NCBI GenBank assembly: GCA_030272585.1
Contig: BSYQ01000001.1
Coordinates: 3,782,001 to 3,846,000, forward strand
DNA: 64,000 bases
DNA from: Bryopsis sp. KO-2023
Lineage: Eukaryota > Chlorophyta > Ulvophyceae > Bryopsidales > Bryopsidaceae
Direction of reading: 5' to 3'
Shown: positions 12,701 through 24,954 of the stretch, piece by piece
Numbering within the stretch: the stretch's first letter is position 1
Layout: every line of letters starts with the position of its first letter
Made by a program: the position numbers and the translations under genes
Notes under the pieces: generated by a model
Told to the model about the DNA's origin: nothing
Seen by the model: the letters and a program-made list of their open reading frames with translations, nothing else
The model's database searches: none

Positions 12701-15503
12701 AACAGATGTGACGTTTTTTTCTGCCTTGGAACACCCAGTGATTCAATTCTGGAAATCAATTAAAAAAAAAGACAACTAAAGAGGAAAAAACCACCATGCA
12801 TTTTCTTTTATTTTACCCCCTACCCACCCCCCTTTTTTTTTCTTGACCAAAGGTGTTTCTTTTCTTTTACACAACAGGCAAACGTTGAGCTGATCGTCCA
12901 AGTCATCTCATGGATATGCCAACACGAAGCCCCCGGAGCAATCTTGGTTTTCGTCCCTGGCTTCCAAGCCATCGTCAACATAAAGAAACAGCTCGATGAG
13001 CTACCCTCCATGGGTTCAGCCCGAGTGCTGCCGATTCACAGCCAACTCCCCACGGCCTCCCAGAAAGAAATTTTCAACAAGCCGCCAGAAGGCATTCGCA
13101 AAGTGGTACTGGCCACCAACATCGCTGAGACTTCAATCACCATCGATGACATTGTGTATGTGGTGGATTGCGGGACCTCCAATCAAACCAGCTACGATAG
13201 CGTGAACAAGCTGAAGTGCATCACGCCCCAGTTCATTTCCAAAGCTCAGGCACATCAACGAAGAGGTCGAGCAGGCCGTGTTCAGGTACAAAATTGATGG
13301 CAATCAACTAATTAGTCATGTTTTGAGCCCTGACTGGAAAAAAAGAAAAAAATTGGAAGAGTATTCAAGGATTTACCCAGTCACACTCCAGAAGCTGCAC
13401 ATCGGTAAGACGTCACCCTTTCCCCACCAGAAAAAGTGTGACCGAGTCTCACACATGCATGCAACCCACAGGATTCATTCAATGATTGTGTTTGATTCTT
13501 GAACTGCAACGAGAGGACCTTTTTTTTCCGTTGATTTTTGTTTTCCTGCTGTAGGCAGGGAAATGCTATCGGCTGTTCCCCAGACGGATGCATGACAATT
13601 TCTTCCAAGAACACCTGGCTCCGGAAATCCTTCGGACCCCATTGGAAGAGCTCGTCCTCAGCATCAAGTCCCTCAGACTCGGCTCGGTCAAACAGTTCCT
13701 GCAAAAAGCAATCAACCCTCCAGACCTCCGCTCAATCGACAACGCACTGGGGCTTCTGGAAGGAATAGGGGCTGTGAACGGGGACGAGCAATTGACCGCT
13801 CTGGGGCACCATCTGGCAATGCTGCCTGTGGATCCTTGTGTGGGGAAGATGATCATCATGGGGGCTATTTTTGGGTGTCTGGATCCAATTTTGACGATCG
13901 CAGCAGGACTGGGCTACAAGGATCCGTTCATTTTGTCGCTGGATAAGCGAGACCAAGCGAATGCAGCCAGGAGGAGGTTTGCATGTCAGACTCTCAGTGA
14001 TCACATTGCGATTGCCAATGCTTTCAAGGTGGACATGACAGTTTCGGTTTGAGCACGAAAATTGCTGGTGTTTCCCCCCCGCCATTATGGGTGTTATTTT
14101 GTTGGAAAAAAAGTTACAAAGAAAGGCAGGGGTGTTTGGATCCTGGGTTGGTTTTTGTTCCGGATTTTTTTGTGTGTTTGTGGAAAAACAACATTTATTT
14201 TATTTCATTTTATTTATTTATTTGTTACTTTTTTGGCAGGAGTACTTGGAGGCAAGGAAGGAGAGAGTGCATTGGGAATTTTGTCGGTACCATTTCTTGT
14301 CTTTTCAGACGGTGAAACTAATGGAAGACATGCGAACGCAGTTTGCTGAAAACTTGGCTGAACAAGGGTTTCTTGACATCAAACAATGGAGAAAAAGAAA
14401 TGAAGATGGTGGGTGTGGATGGATCGTGGAGATCCGCATCTCGAAAAGTCAGAACCCAATAAAAAAACAAACATGACATTTTTCAGTCATCCTATTAATT
14501 ACCCCGTGAAGACTCTGTCTTGATAATTTCTCCTCCAACACCAATAGCCTGCAAGACAGACCAATCAGAAGATGATATTGGGATGTCCAAAAATAATTCT
14601 TTGTTCAAATTTGGTCATGCAAAGTAACATGGAATGTGCATGCGTGTTTCGGATGCAAAAAGGTCCTCCACCTCAAGACTATTTCGATGAGCTGGAAAGC
14701 GAAATTGCAAGACTCAGCCAGCACCAGGACAATGTGGAATTGATCCGAGCAGTTTTGGTGGCGGGGATGTACCCCAACGTGGCCACGGTCGTGCAAAACA
14801 AGAAGGTTTGGAATTTCAAGACCTTGGATGATGGCAAAGTCTCCCTGTACCCCTCCTCGGTCCTCTATCGTGAGAAGAGCTTCCCTCATAAGTGGCTCGT
14901 GTACAGCGAAAAGGTAATGTTCATTGTAATCTTACTTGAATTCCACCATCAGGTGCTGTCTGGGTGATTTCTTTTGTTGCAGAGTTGTTTCAATCTCAAT
15001 CGAACGGGTGCTTTTTCCGGTAATGTTCTTATTCTTACGTGAATTCCACCATCAGGTGCTGTCTGGGTGATATTTTTTGTTTCAGAGTTGTTTCAATCTC
15101 GATCAAATGGGTGCTTTTTCAGATCAAGACGAAGGATGTTTCGCTGACGGGGGCATCCTTGGTGACAAACTATGCCCTTCTGTTTTTTGGTGGGGAGTTG
15201 AAGCTGGAGCCCGGTGCCCCAGGGGTATCGAAATTGAGCATGATGAACGGGAACTATACTTTCAGGACAGACATCGTTGCAGCAGAGTTGATTCAAAATT
15301 TAAGGCAAGAATTGCACGGAGTTCTCAAAAGGAAGATCGAGGATCCAGGGTTGGACATGGTGGAAGCGGGGGGCCCTGTGGTGCAAGCTGTCAGGGAGCT
15401 TTTGGAAAATGAAAACAGGGATGCACAGCCGATGGGTCTAGGGGAAGTCGGCCAGGGGAGAGCTAGTGGCAGCCGTGGTCAGAATCCTCATTATGGTTCC
15501 TAA
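9767..15503 (+). CDS. DExH-box RNA helicase, DHX36 / plant DExH1-DExH3 type
   Basis: An ATP-dependent 3'-5' RNA (or G-quadruplex) helicase of the DEAH/RHA family. The first recognised exon ends at 10170; then 10363-10562, 10622-10716, uncertain small exons to 11197, 11331-11586, 11865-12143, 12423-12568, 12878-13285, 13555-14028, 14240-14408, an exon ending at 14913, and 15123-15503 (TAA). Visible motifs: Walker A GETGCGKT, motif Ia [12 protein letters not shown] box, [15 protein letters not shown] and QRRGRAGR, followed by the HA2 winged-helix and OB-fold regions ([32 protein letters not shown]). The N-terminal [12 protein letters not shown] and [10 protein letters not shown] blocks match plant DExH1/3 proteins. 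No in-frame ATG precedes 10037; the open frame from 9767 reads like an organelle leader ([18 protein letters not shown]), so the true start may lie in an unseen exon. Confidence 0.92.
14914..15122 (+). repeat. intron built of two tandem copies of itself
   Basis: The last helicase intron consists of two head-to-tail copies of about 103-106 bp: 14914-15019 and 15020-15122. Both begin GGTAATGTTC at their left edge and share the block GAATTCCACCATCAGGTGCT, later TTGTTTCAATCTC and GGTGCTTTTTC. Copy 2 ends in the working acceptor CAG (before 15123). Copy 1 ends CCG at the matching place, so its acceptor is lost. Confidence 0.9.
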
Positions 15504-16555
15504 AATCAAGAGAATGTTTTGGTGTGATTAGAGTTTTTAGAGATGACGAAAACTTGGAAGGTCAGCTAGAAGAGGGGTAGAGGTTGTACATTTTTTTTCT
15601 TCTTTTTCCAATGGATTGATGGCAGTGGTTTTCTGCGTGGTTGGGATAATGAGCGATAGAACAAAAACAAAAACAGTCATTCCCAACCTCGCAGAACCTG
15701 TAGCACGCGAGCGAGCGAGACGGAGTATTGTTGAAACTAGCTTCTGTAGCAATCTTACAAATTTGTTCGCAACGTCTCTTTCATGTCCCTTTATGCCAAC
15801 TAATGCCTTGAATCATGATATAGATGTCAAAATATATACCTTGACGATCCAGAAAGCACCAGAGAGCTCATCTTTTCTAATGCAATTGAGTTCAAGTTGA
15901 ACCCATCAATTGTTGCTCTGATTCCTCCTGATGTCCGCATGAGACACCACAAGGAGCACTTACTGAATTAAGTTCAAGACTTGGGTGTGTGTGCAATAGA
16001 TTGAAGTTGCACCACATAGCTTGGAGACACAAGCCAGCAATGGTCACACCAGTTACATGAGTTACAATATTACAAGATTCCAACAGGGAAAGTCAATATC
16101 GTATTTCTATCCCAGTCATCTATTACACCCCCCCTCATCTCGCACACATTCGTCACAAAACCCCATCATATATTCAAAATAGAAAAAGATTGCACCTGTG
16201 ACGAATGTGGACTAGACAGACCCACTTCTCGACAAACGCCTTGGAGCTATCTCTGTTGAGAGACGAAGGATCCTTTATCAATGGACAAAAATTTGTGCAG
16301 CCATGCAAACCCGCATTTGCATTCACCTCCCCCACCCCTCCCTCCCACCACAACAACAAAAATATGCATATCATCCGACAAGTAATATTCACCTGATCTT
16401 TTGAGGCATCAAACAAAAACCAGAATTAGTCCTGTTTCAAAGGGAGAACCGCTATCAATCTTACTTTTTTTCATTTTTTTCGTTTTAAATAGAACCCCTG
16501 ATGTACAGCCTTTTTTTTTGAATAAATCTCTTTGCCATGCAATTCAGTTTCATCG
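15504..16555. other. intergenic between convergent helicase and EREX-like genes
   Basis: About 1050 bp holding two facing 3' flanks. AT-rich, with a CT-rich block on + (16326-16350) that is purine-rich in the sense direction of the EREX-like gene. No exon with family similarity was seen. Confidence 0.5.
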
Positions 16556-19500
16556 TCAGTTTCCTCTACTGGATTCTTCGGAGTTGTGATCGGGTGCAGA
16601 ATGCAGCGGCTGTTGCAGGGATTGAGATTGCGATTGTGAATCTCCGAAATTGAGTTGAGGGTTCCCTCTTTGCATGAAATTCAAAGCCCCGGTGGAAACC
16701 TTCGACCCAATTCCTCCAAAGAAGTTCTTCACCCTCGAATCGCCTTCCGCTGCGGCCCCCGGGGTAACACCCCTCTCCAATTCACCGCTGTTTCCGACGC
16801 TCCCTGCGATTCTGGACAGCATTCCTTTTCTGTTCCCCTGGCCAGAATCTGGCGAGAAGCGGCCCCCCAGGGACTGAGATCTGCCACGTTGATTTCTTCC
16901 CCGAGCAGTCGGATTTAGCTGTGGTTGCGGAATGGGAATAGCTGTGCTAGGAGTGCTGGGGCCAACAGACGCCTCCGTTCTGCTTAAGAGTTGATCCACT
17001 CGAATCTCATTCACTTCTCGGCATTTATTCACCAGCTCCCCAATCATGTCGCTCACGGCTTCCCCCAGAGCACTCGTCTCCGGGGTGGAGTTGCTGGAGG
17101 TTTTCAAGTCCAGAGCCTGGGCGGCGATCAATTGCAATTTTCCATTGCTTTCTGCAACCCTGTCCATCAGATCCGTGGCGACATCAGGGTCGATGGCCGT
17201 TTGACCTGAAAGGCCAGGAACCGAAGCACTGCATTGCCTCAATTCGGCATGAATGGACCGCACCACCTCAGCCACATTGGCAACACCACTGTGGCTCCCT
17301 GACCCTCCGTTCTCCTCAGCGCTCCTGGCTGCTTGCAACGCTGCGTTCTCTGACTGGAGCCTGCCCATTTCACTCTGCAGCCTCACAAGCTCCGCAATCT
17401 GAGCTATCGAGACATCATCCGGTGTGCCAGATTCCTTGTTGGAGTCCAGGTTCTTCCCGACCTCCTCCAGCTCTGCAATTTTTTGTGCGGATTGGAGGGA
17501 CGCTTGGGCTGCCTCTTCGGCCCTGAGCTCTGACAGTCTAAGTTTTTCTCGGACGCCAGCAAGGTTCTGATTCTCTTCCTCGAGTGCCCTCGATCGTTCA
17601 AGCGATGCTTGCAATTCTGCCCGAAGCCTGGCGAGTTCAGTGTCAGCCTGCTGGGAATTCTCCGACACTTCGTCCTTAAGCTTTTCATACTCCAGAAGCA
17701 CTTCATCATGGCTGCTGCGGTCAAGGGCATTCCCGTTGCCCAACGTGAAGTGCTCCAGTTCTGACTTCAACAGCGCGATCTCCTCTCGAGCAGCATCCAA
17801 CTCGGAATTCTCAGCTTTCAAACGGCTGTTCTCCGCTAACAATTCGTTCCTCTGACCTTCCATCAGTTGGGCTTGATTTCCTTGATTTTGTTTGAGAACC
17901 AAATTCTCCTCCTCCAGAGACTTAACCACAGATTCGAGCTTGTCCAGCTCATTCTTGTGCCCTGCTGCGACTTGCTCCCATTCCCTCGACACATCCAATT
18001 CTTTGACAAGGTACTCGGCCCTGACAACAGCCTCTTCTCGCTGGGCATCCATACCCAGTTTCTCGGACCGCAGCCTTTCCACCTCCACCTGAAGTCCTTC
18101 AGCATTTGAAGCGAGCCTGTCTGCTTGCTCCAAAGCGATTCTGAATTCCTCGCTGTCTTTCCCCAGCCGTTCATGCGCCATTGTCAGACTCTCGAGTTGC
18201 CTCTCGGCTTCTTCACACCGGTTCTTAGCTCCCAGGACGTCAGCCTCGAGGGCCTTCTTAATTTCATCAAATTCTTGCTGGGAAACGCCACACCGATCGT
18301 TTGCCTGCAGCAAGAGTGCATCTGCCTGCTCCTTCTCCGCACTCAAGCTTTCGATGCGCTCCGACAAATCCCTACACCTGGCTTCCAGCACCTCCACCTT
18401 GCCCTCCATTCCAGCAGCCTTCTCAGAGTGAGCTGCTACTGCAGCATTGCGACCCTCCTCCAATTTCTGCTCAAAATCGAGCGATTGCTGTTTCAACATC
18501 CCCTCCAGGTCTTGCACTCGAGACTCCAGCTCAGCTTTGCCCTCTTGCAGTTCAAAAAGCGCCTGCTCAGCTTTTTCCTTCCCAGATTTCTCTCCGCTCA
18601 GACTCGCAACCTCCAACTGCAAAGCTTGAGTGCTTGCCCTCAATTTTGCTATCTCTTTGGCAAGCAGTTTATGATCTTGTTTGGCCTTTTGCTTCCTGGC
18701 GACAGACTTTTCCTCCAGCTCGGTGTTGGCTTCCGAGAGGGTTCGAACCTGCTCCCTCAAGCTGGCAATGATTTCCCCCTCTTCCTGAGCCTGCCCCTTG
18801 TCTGCTTGTTCCTTGATTGCTAGTTTCCGTGAGTGCTCATCCAGAGCTGTTTCCAGTTCTTTGACACGAGCTACGGAGTCCCTGAGAGAATTTGACTTCG
18901 TTTTCAGCTCCTGCTCGAGCATCATCAATTTGGCATCCTGAGGCAGCATTTCCACACCCCATCAGCGACCCCCCCCACAATTCTACCTTCAACACTGAGC
19001 TGCACTGTACAGACAGTGTAGGTCCCACATCGAGCACTAAAACTAAAACAACAATAGCATATCCATTTCCACTAAATATTCTGACGTTTCGGTTGAACGA
19101 CTTGGTTCTTTCTTGTTGAATTGAGTGTTCACCTTTTCCTCTGTTGAAGAATTGTCCATAGCTTTGGTGAGGCACTGGGTGGTTTCCTCAAGGTTCTGAT
19201 TTTCCTGCCTGAGTCGAGCACACTCCAAATTCGATTCTTCAATATCTCGTGAAGCCTGATCAAAACCAAAACATACCGTTACATATTATTGTGGCAGCCG
19301 AACATAAATCTTCTGTATTATTAATGGTGGGCTAATTCACCTCGTCGTGGATGGCCTTCCTTGGGCAAGTTTGCCCAAATGTAAATTAAAAATTCCTTCA
19401 TTCATTATCAATGGATACAGACACATCAATACACGGTTATGAGATGAATCCAGAATATGCTACACATATGGATATGCGATATACCTTTTCAATGTGAAGG

Positions 19501-21256
19501 GACAAATCGGTTAATAGCCGCTTCAGATCTGATCGCTGCTCCACCCTGAGCCCCATTCTTTGTGGTTCCATGTGATCTCCTCGGTAACCATCCGCCTACA
19601 ACCCACCTAACAGAACTCAGCTGAAAACACAACAGTGCTCCTTCCAGTGTCAACCCCAGATAGTGCCAATCCAAAGAAAGGGAAAAACAAAAGAATACGC
19701 ATGTACGTGATTCAAAAGCTGCAATGACACGTACTGCGTAGAACCGAGAGGAATGGAAGCCACTCATTGATGCACTGTCTGTTTGGGCGGTGCTGAAGGT
19801 GGTGATGCCGCTGGGGGCGGAAACCTCGCTGAATGCATCAGTGTCAGGTTCAGATCGCTCATCTGGGGCTCCGAATTCCCCAAATCCACCGGCGACAGAA
19901 CTTCTTGGAGACATTGCCCTGTACAAAAAAAAACACCACCCCATCATGCTTCTTGAGAGAAAAAAAACGCTGACCTTTATTTTTGGAAATGATATAGAAT
20001 CGGGGCCAGCATTCTGTGGGTGAACAGAAGTGTGAGTTTTCAGCCCCCTCCCCCAAAAAAAACAAAATTAAAAAAATCTGAAACGGAGTTATGGACTCCA
20101 TACCTCCCTGGTCACACTCCCTTCCCCCACCCCCACCAAAAAAAAGTAGTTTTCCTATTTGTTTTTGGAAATAAGACCTTATTCTGCAAGGGCATTTGTT
20201 TCTTTTCTGCTTTTCTTGGTACAGTTGCATACCCAGTGTTCGCAGCCCGCAGTGCGAGATGTAGCTGGAGAAAGAGCTTCATGTCTCTGCTTTGCGCCAA
20301 CTCAGTGTGGCGAAGGAGCTTCCACATCCATTGCTCGAGTTTCACACGCCTTTCATTCAAGAACTTGTGATCATGGTGCACGAAAAAGGACTTCTTCGGT
20401 GGGGGATCCAACAGTTTCCCTTTGAAAAGCGCAGGGTACGATGCCTTCAACTGAAATGCCCAACATACAAGACAATCCAATCAGAGGGTGGGGGGGGGAA
20501 AGAAATTATTTTATGGAGCTTTGTGGTGACAGGGGGGGGAACCACCATGGTGAAGATGCTATTGTTGGGTGTTGGAATGTCATTTCTGACCATACTGGCA
20601 TTGATTCATCAGCAGGTTGAATTGCAATCTTCTCAGCAGGACATTCTATCACACACACACAGGATGCCATGAAAGTCAAAGTTGCTAGGAGCGAGGGGTG
20701 CGGAATTCTTACGTTCGTGTGGAGTTGCCTGAACTCGGAGAAACGACGCCATACGGACGCCGGAGGAGAGGGTTCCTGCGAGCCCGGAGCTTGAAACAGG
20801 ACGTCGATTTGGTAGCTCTGCATGCAAAGAAACCAGGCTGAATAAAAAATGTAGATGGGAAAAAAAAAGGATAAAGAAGTGGGGGAACTCCGCTCTCGAA
20901 ACCCTTCGTGCGATGTTGGAAAGCGTGCGGGTCGATGGAAGGGTGACGTGAAGAAAGGAAAACGACACTATATACCACGTCGAATAAATTCCCAGGGGTT
21001 CCCAGGGACGCCCCCAAAGAATGCTCCCTGTTGTTTTTGCACTACACGAGTTCCAGCAGCAACGCGTCCCGAAGCCACAGGATGACACGACGCTTCAACA
21101 TTGGCTATCCACGACAGCGAGGGAATGCCCGAGCGATCCCAAACAAGTCACAGAACTCATTTCCCGTGAGGGAAGCCTTACAACGATGCTCTCCTCAGCC
21201 TGCAGCTCCTCGGTGTAATCTGGGATTCGCACGCTGTATCGCCAACCGCCACTCAT
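16556..21256 (-). CDS. PX-domain coiled-coil protein, EREX-like endosomal Rab effector
   Basis: Seven exons join in frame to 1065 aa: 21256-21182, 20817-20713, 20450-20233, 19918-19735, 19595-19485, 19255-19133 and 18937-16556 (stop). The start reads MSGGWRYSVRIPDYTEE. The PX domain follows: SYQIDVLFQAPG, VWRRFSEFRQLHTN, then PPPKKSFFVHHDHKFLNERR and RDMKLFLQLHLALRAAN. A Ser-rich linker (PDTDAFSEVSAPSG) resembles plant EREX. The last exon encodes about 550 residues of heptad-rich coiled coil and a basic, Gly/Ser-rich tail. Plant EREX proteins bind phosphoinositides through PX and active Rab5-type ARA7/RHA1, aiding vacuolar trafficking. By analogy this one acts on endosomes. It is longer than the Arabidopsis protein as I recall it, because of the coiled coil. 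The exon joins are secure; the functional analogy is inference. Confidence 0.88.
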
Positions 21257-21988
21257 CGCGAAGTGAGACTATCGGCGACGTTCGATAATTCTTGCTTTCG
21301 CTGTTTTTGGAAGGTAAACTCAACCAGCGGTTTGCGGAATATTCAGCAGCTTTGAGCGTCGCCAGACGAAGAGAAAATTGATGCAAACATGGACGCGCGC
21401 ATGTCACTTGCTACATATCGACACGTGATGGTGTGACAAGAGTGGAGGTGAAAGGGAAGGTGGCTTGGGGAATCAGTGATTCCGAATCACTGATTCCGTA
21501 TTTCAACACTGGGTCATGTTCTTCCCAGCGAAGTTCGAGTTCTGGACAATGTTCAGTGAAAAACAGTACAATCATCGATTGATTGGTTGATGTGCGGTGA
21601 ACATGTAAATCAACTCCATTTTGTCTCAAGCAAAATGTAAAAAATTGATTGATGTTCAGCAAAGTGGATGGCTCCTCATTCACCAAAAAAAAAATTGAGT
21701 GATTGTTCAGTCTCGTTGATCGAAGGTTTTTTGTAGTTTGAATGGACATCTCCAGTGAATCGTCGTGTCAAGGCCAACAGAATGCTGTCACAGAAATTAC
21801 AATGCAGGGAGAACACCGTATCGTCCGCCTGCGGTCATTCCAAAATAATCAATCGTAGGAATCCCATCTGACACCCAAAAGAATCCCCAACAAAACTAAA
21901 AACAATTATATAAAAGCCCTACAAGCCCTATTAAAAGAAATAAAAACGATAAACGTTCTGGCAACCTGCTTCACATTTTTCTTCGATC
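21257..21988. other. intergenic, EREX-like promoter and ABC1K 3' flank
   Basis: About 730 bp between two minus-strand genes. It contains a CACGTG box (21422-21427), a near-perfect palindrome (21469-21497) and many TTGATT / TGTTCAG words. No exon recognised. Confidence 0.5.
21469..21497. repeat. 29-bp palindrome
   Basis: Two 14-bp arms (21469-21482 GGAATCAGTGATTC and 21484-21497 GAATCACTGATTCC) are exact reverse complements around a single C at 21483. It lies about 210 bp upstream of the EREX-like ATG. Each arm also contains GAATCA/TGATTC-type half sites. Confidence 0.9.
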
Positions 21989-24954
21989 TCAACCGACCAT
22001 CACTGCCGGAGGGACGAGCCCCACCTCCTCACAGATCAAACGCACAATGTCCTTCGTGAATTCACGCGACATTGTCAAGTGGCTGATGGCGATTCCGACG
22101 GCAATGTTTTCCTCCGGAATGACGAACCCCAGGGATCCCCCCAGGCCGGAGTGTCCAATGGCCATGACTGGGGTGCCATCCAACCTTTTGAATTCAAACA
22201 CTTGGAAACCCAACCCATGGCGTGCCTCTGGGGTGGCTTGAAACACCCTCAAACTGTCGCTGTTCGCATCCTTCAAGGGTTTCCCCTGATCCCTCCCCTC
22301 AGCAACGCACGAAGCCACGGTTTCTTCGGTGAGAAGGGAGTCTCGCCCGTCCACCGTGGATCCAGCTATTTGTGAGTAAAACTTGGCCAGCGCCTGGGCA
22401 GACATATGCCCATTGGCACTGGGAACACAGGCCTGTCTGACACGCTTCATGTTGAACGTGGTGGGATTCAACATTTGCTCCCGACCTTTGAACCTCTCCC
22501 ACTTTGGTTTCTGAGCCAGCCCCCCATTTCCAGAAGCAGGCTTGGCATTCTCTATGGGGGCCCCCCCGAAAACGGGGGATCGATTCTCCTTACTGTTTGT
22601 GGCTCCCTGAGGTGCAGCATCTAGCATACCACCCTTCGGACCTTTTTTCCCGATTCCCAGCCTCAACACAGCGAGACGACTGTCATGCATGTCGTGGGGG
22701 ATTCCCCCCAAATACAGCTCATCCTGCAACCCCAGAGGCTCAACGATCTCCTCTCGCATAACTTCAGCGATGGTTTTTCCTGTTGCGCCTTGAACAACCC
22801 CACCCAGCAGCCATCCGTACGTGAGGTAATGATACTCATGTTTTGCACCGGGCGGATGGCTTGGTTTTGATGTGCCCACAGCATTGACCATGTTTTCCCA
22901 GTGGAGCAAATCTCCCAACACCGCATTTTCAGGCATGGCGTCCGCCAGACCTGCCTGGTGGTTCAACACATGCCTGATTGTGCATTCATCTTTTCCGTTC
23001 TCGGCAAACTCAGGCCAATACTTCACCACAGGGTCGTCGTAATTGATCAGCCCTTTCTGAGCCAGGATGTGGACTGCTGTTGCGGCAAAAGCTTTCGTCA
23101 CGGAAAAGACGTTGAACAATGTGCTTGGGGTCACTGGACGTGGATCCACCACGCCGATTCGACCAGCCGAGACCTCAGCCAGCTTCTCGGAGCCTCGTAG
23201 AACAGAAACTTGAACCCCCAGAGCTTCCTCCTCTTCATGCGATGCCACAATGGCCTCTTCGATTTTCTTTTCCAAAGCCGTGGAAGTCTCATCCTTCGAT
23301 TTCCTGTAGATGAGCGATTCTGCATGTTCATGGGCTGGTATCATGGATTCAACACTCTTTGCAGCAGACGTCGCCATCGTTTCTAAATAAGGGTATTCGA
23401 TTTCCAGTGCGGAACACAGCCCCTTCAGCAGCCCGGTGACTCTGAAGAAAAACACCAGATCACCAGGCCAGGCATCGATGGGTCTTTTCACTCTGGGCTT
23501 CTCCTTTTCCTTGAGCCGCTGCTGTTGTTTCCTCTCCTCGCGGGCTTGCTTTGCTTTTGAAGCTGGAATCGGTCTGAACATCGTGCGCATGCTGCTCAGA
23601 TCCTCGAATGGATCTTCGAATCGCACTTTCAGGCCCATCAAATCCAGAGAGGTGAGCAATCCATCCACATCCATGATGTGGGTGGAGTGCACCATCTTGG
23701 CGAAAGCCAGTTTCATGTCTGCCGAGAGCCTCTTAGTGAGGCCGAAGTCGAGCAAGATGGGGACGGAGGGGTCGCCCCCGTTTTGTTCCTTGGATGTAGA
23801 TATGAGGATATTCCCTGGATGCGGATCTGCATTATAAAACCCTGCATAACAAAGAGCCCATCTTTGAACTACCAGTCAAAGATGTGGCCAGGACTGACAT
23901 GCAGCCATGGGCTGGAGCACTGAAACAGAAAGGTAATGGAACTCTCACCGTCCACATGCATTTGGACCGCCCACGCTTCGCACACCCTGGAAAGAATGAC
24001 CTCCCGATCCGCTCCAACTCTGTCGATTTCTTCCACATCTCGCACACTGAATCCTGGGCAAAAGTCCATTACAATGACCTTCTGCGTTATGTATCCCTCC
24101 ACCGGAGCTGGCAAGATCACGTTCACCCCCGCTTTGGCCAGGTTTGTTTTGGCCTCGTTCAAGTTGCTCGCTTCTATCCGAAGATCGAGTTCTTGGCGAA
24201 CCGCTGGAATCCATTCGAACACTATCTTTCGAAAATCGTAGTCGGGCTCCCATTTGGCGATCATTTCGCACAGCGTCCGGAGGTTTTCCAGATCGTTTCT
24301 CATGAGGACGTCGATCCCTCGGTGCTCCACTTTCAAGACCACCTCCCTACCATCCTTCAGCTTTCCACGGTGTACTTGTGCGATGGAAGCCGTGCTAAGG
24401 GCATTTTCATCCACCCACTCGAACTTATCCCGCCAGTTTTCCCCCAGCTCTTCCTTGAGGGTGCGTTCGACCTCACGCCAAGGCCGACCGGGCACCGAGT
24501 CTTGCAGCCCTTTCAATTCACGCAAATACGGGATGGGCATGATGTCAGGTCTGGAGCTCATGAATTGGCCAACCTTGATCCAGAGCCCTCTCAATGAGGA
24601 AATCTGCTGGAGGACTCTCTTCGAGTTGCGTTCGTGGGCCCAGTTCCACAGTTCATCTATTTTTGGATGTTTGTCGGTCTCTTCCCCCAGGTCCAGTCCC
24701 AGATATCGTTTCGTCATGTTGGCTCGCACCTTGGTAACTTGATAATCACCATACAAAAGGGCTGCAACTCCATAAACACGGCTGGCCCTCAACGCTACAG
24801 CCCCGATTTCACTCATCTTGGACAGAGTGGTCTGGCTTGCACCATCGGGATTGACCTCAATAGCTCTTACATGCATTGAATCATCTGGGGCTACAGCAGC
24901 ATCGGGCTCTCTCTTTGTCGGTGGAGGGACGCCGACAGGCTTGGCTCGCTCCAT
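21989..24954 (-). CDS. ABC1/UbiB kinase fused to beta-lactamase-like serine hydrolase
   Basis: Two exons: 24954-23949 and 23841-21989, phase 1 join, 952 aa. The N-terminal half is an atypical ABC1K kinase: KVGQF (the family KxGQ motif), STASIAQVHRGKLKDG, VVLKVEHRGID, then FYNADPHPGNIL and DFGLTKRL spanning the intron. The C-terminal half is a class C beta-lactamase / LACTB-like fold: FSVTK (SxxK nucleophile motif), HYLTYGWLLGG and HSGLGGS. The order and many blocks (VDPRPVTPSTLF, IRHVLNHQAGL, PSANGHMSAQALAKFY) match plant At5g24810. ABC1 kinases regulate quinone and isoprenoid metabolism in mitochondria and plastids; the hydrolase substrate is unknown. ATG 24954 is the first in-frame Met. No clear transit peptide is seen, so an upstream exon remains possible. 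Confidence 0.93.

Noticed and set aside
18125..18823. 232-codon + strand open frame inside the EREX-like last exon
   Set aside because: Exact antisense shadow of the coiled-coil exon; Leu/Phe-rich composition mirrors Lys/Glu codons on the real strand.
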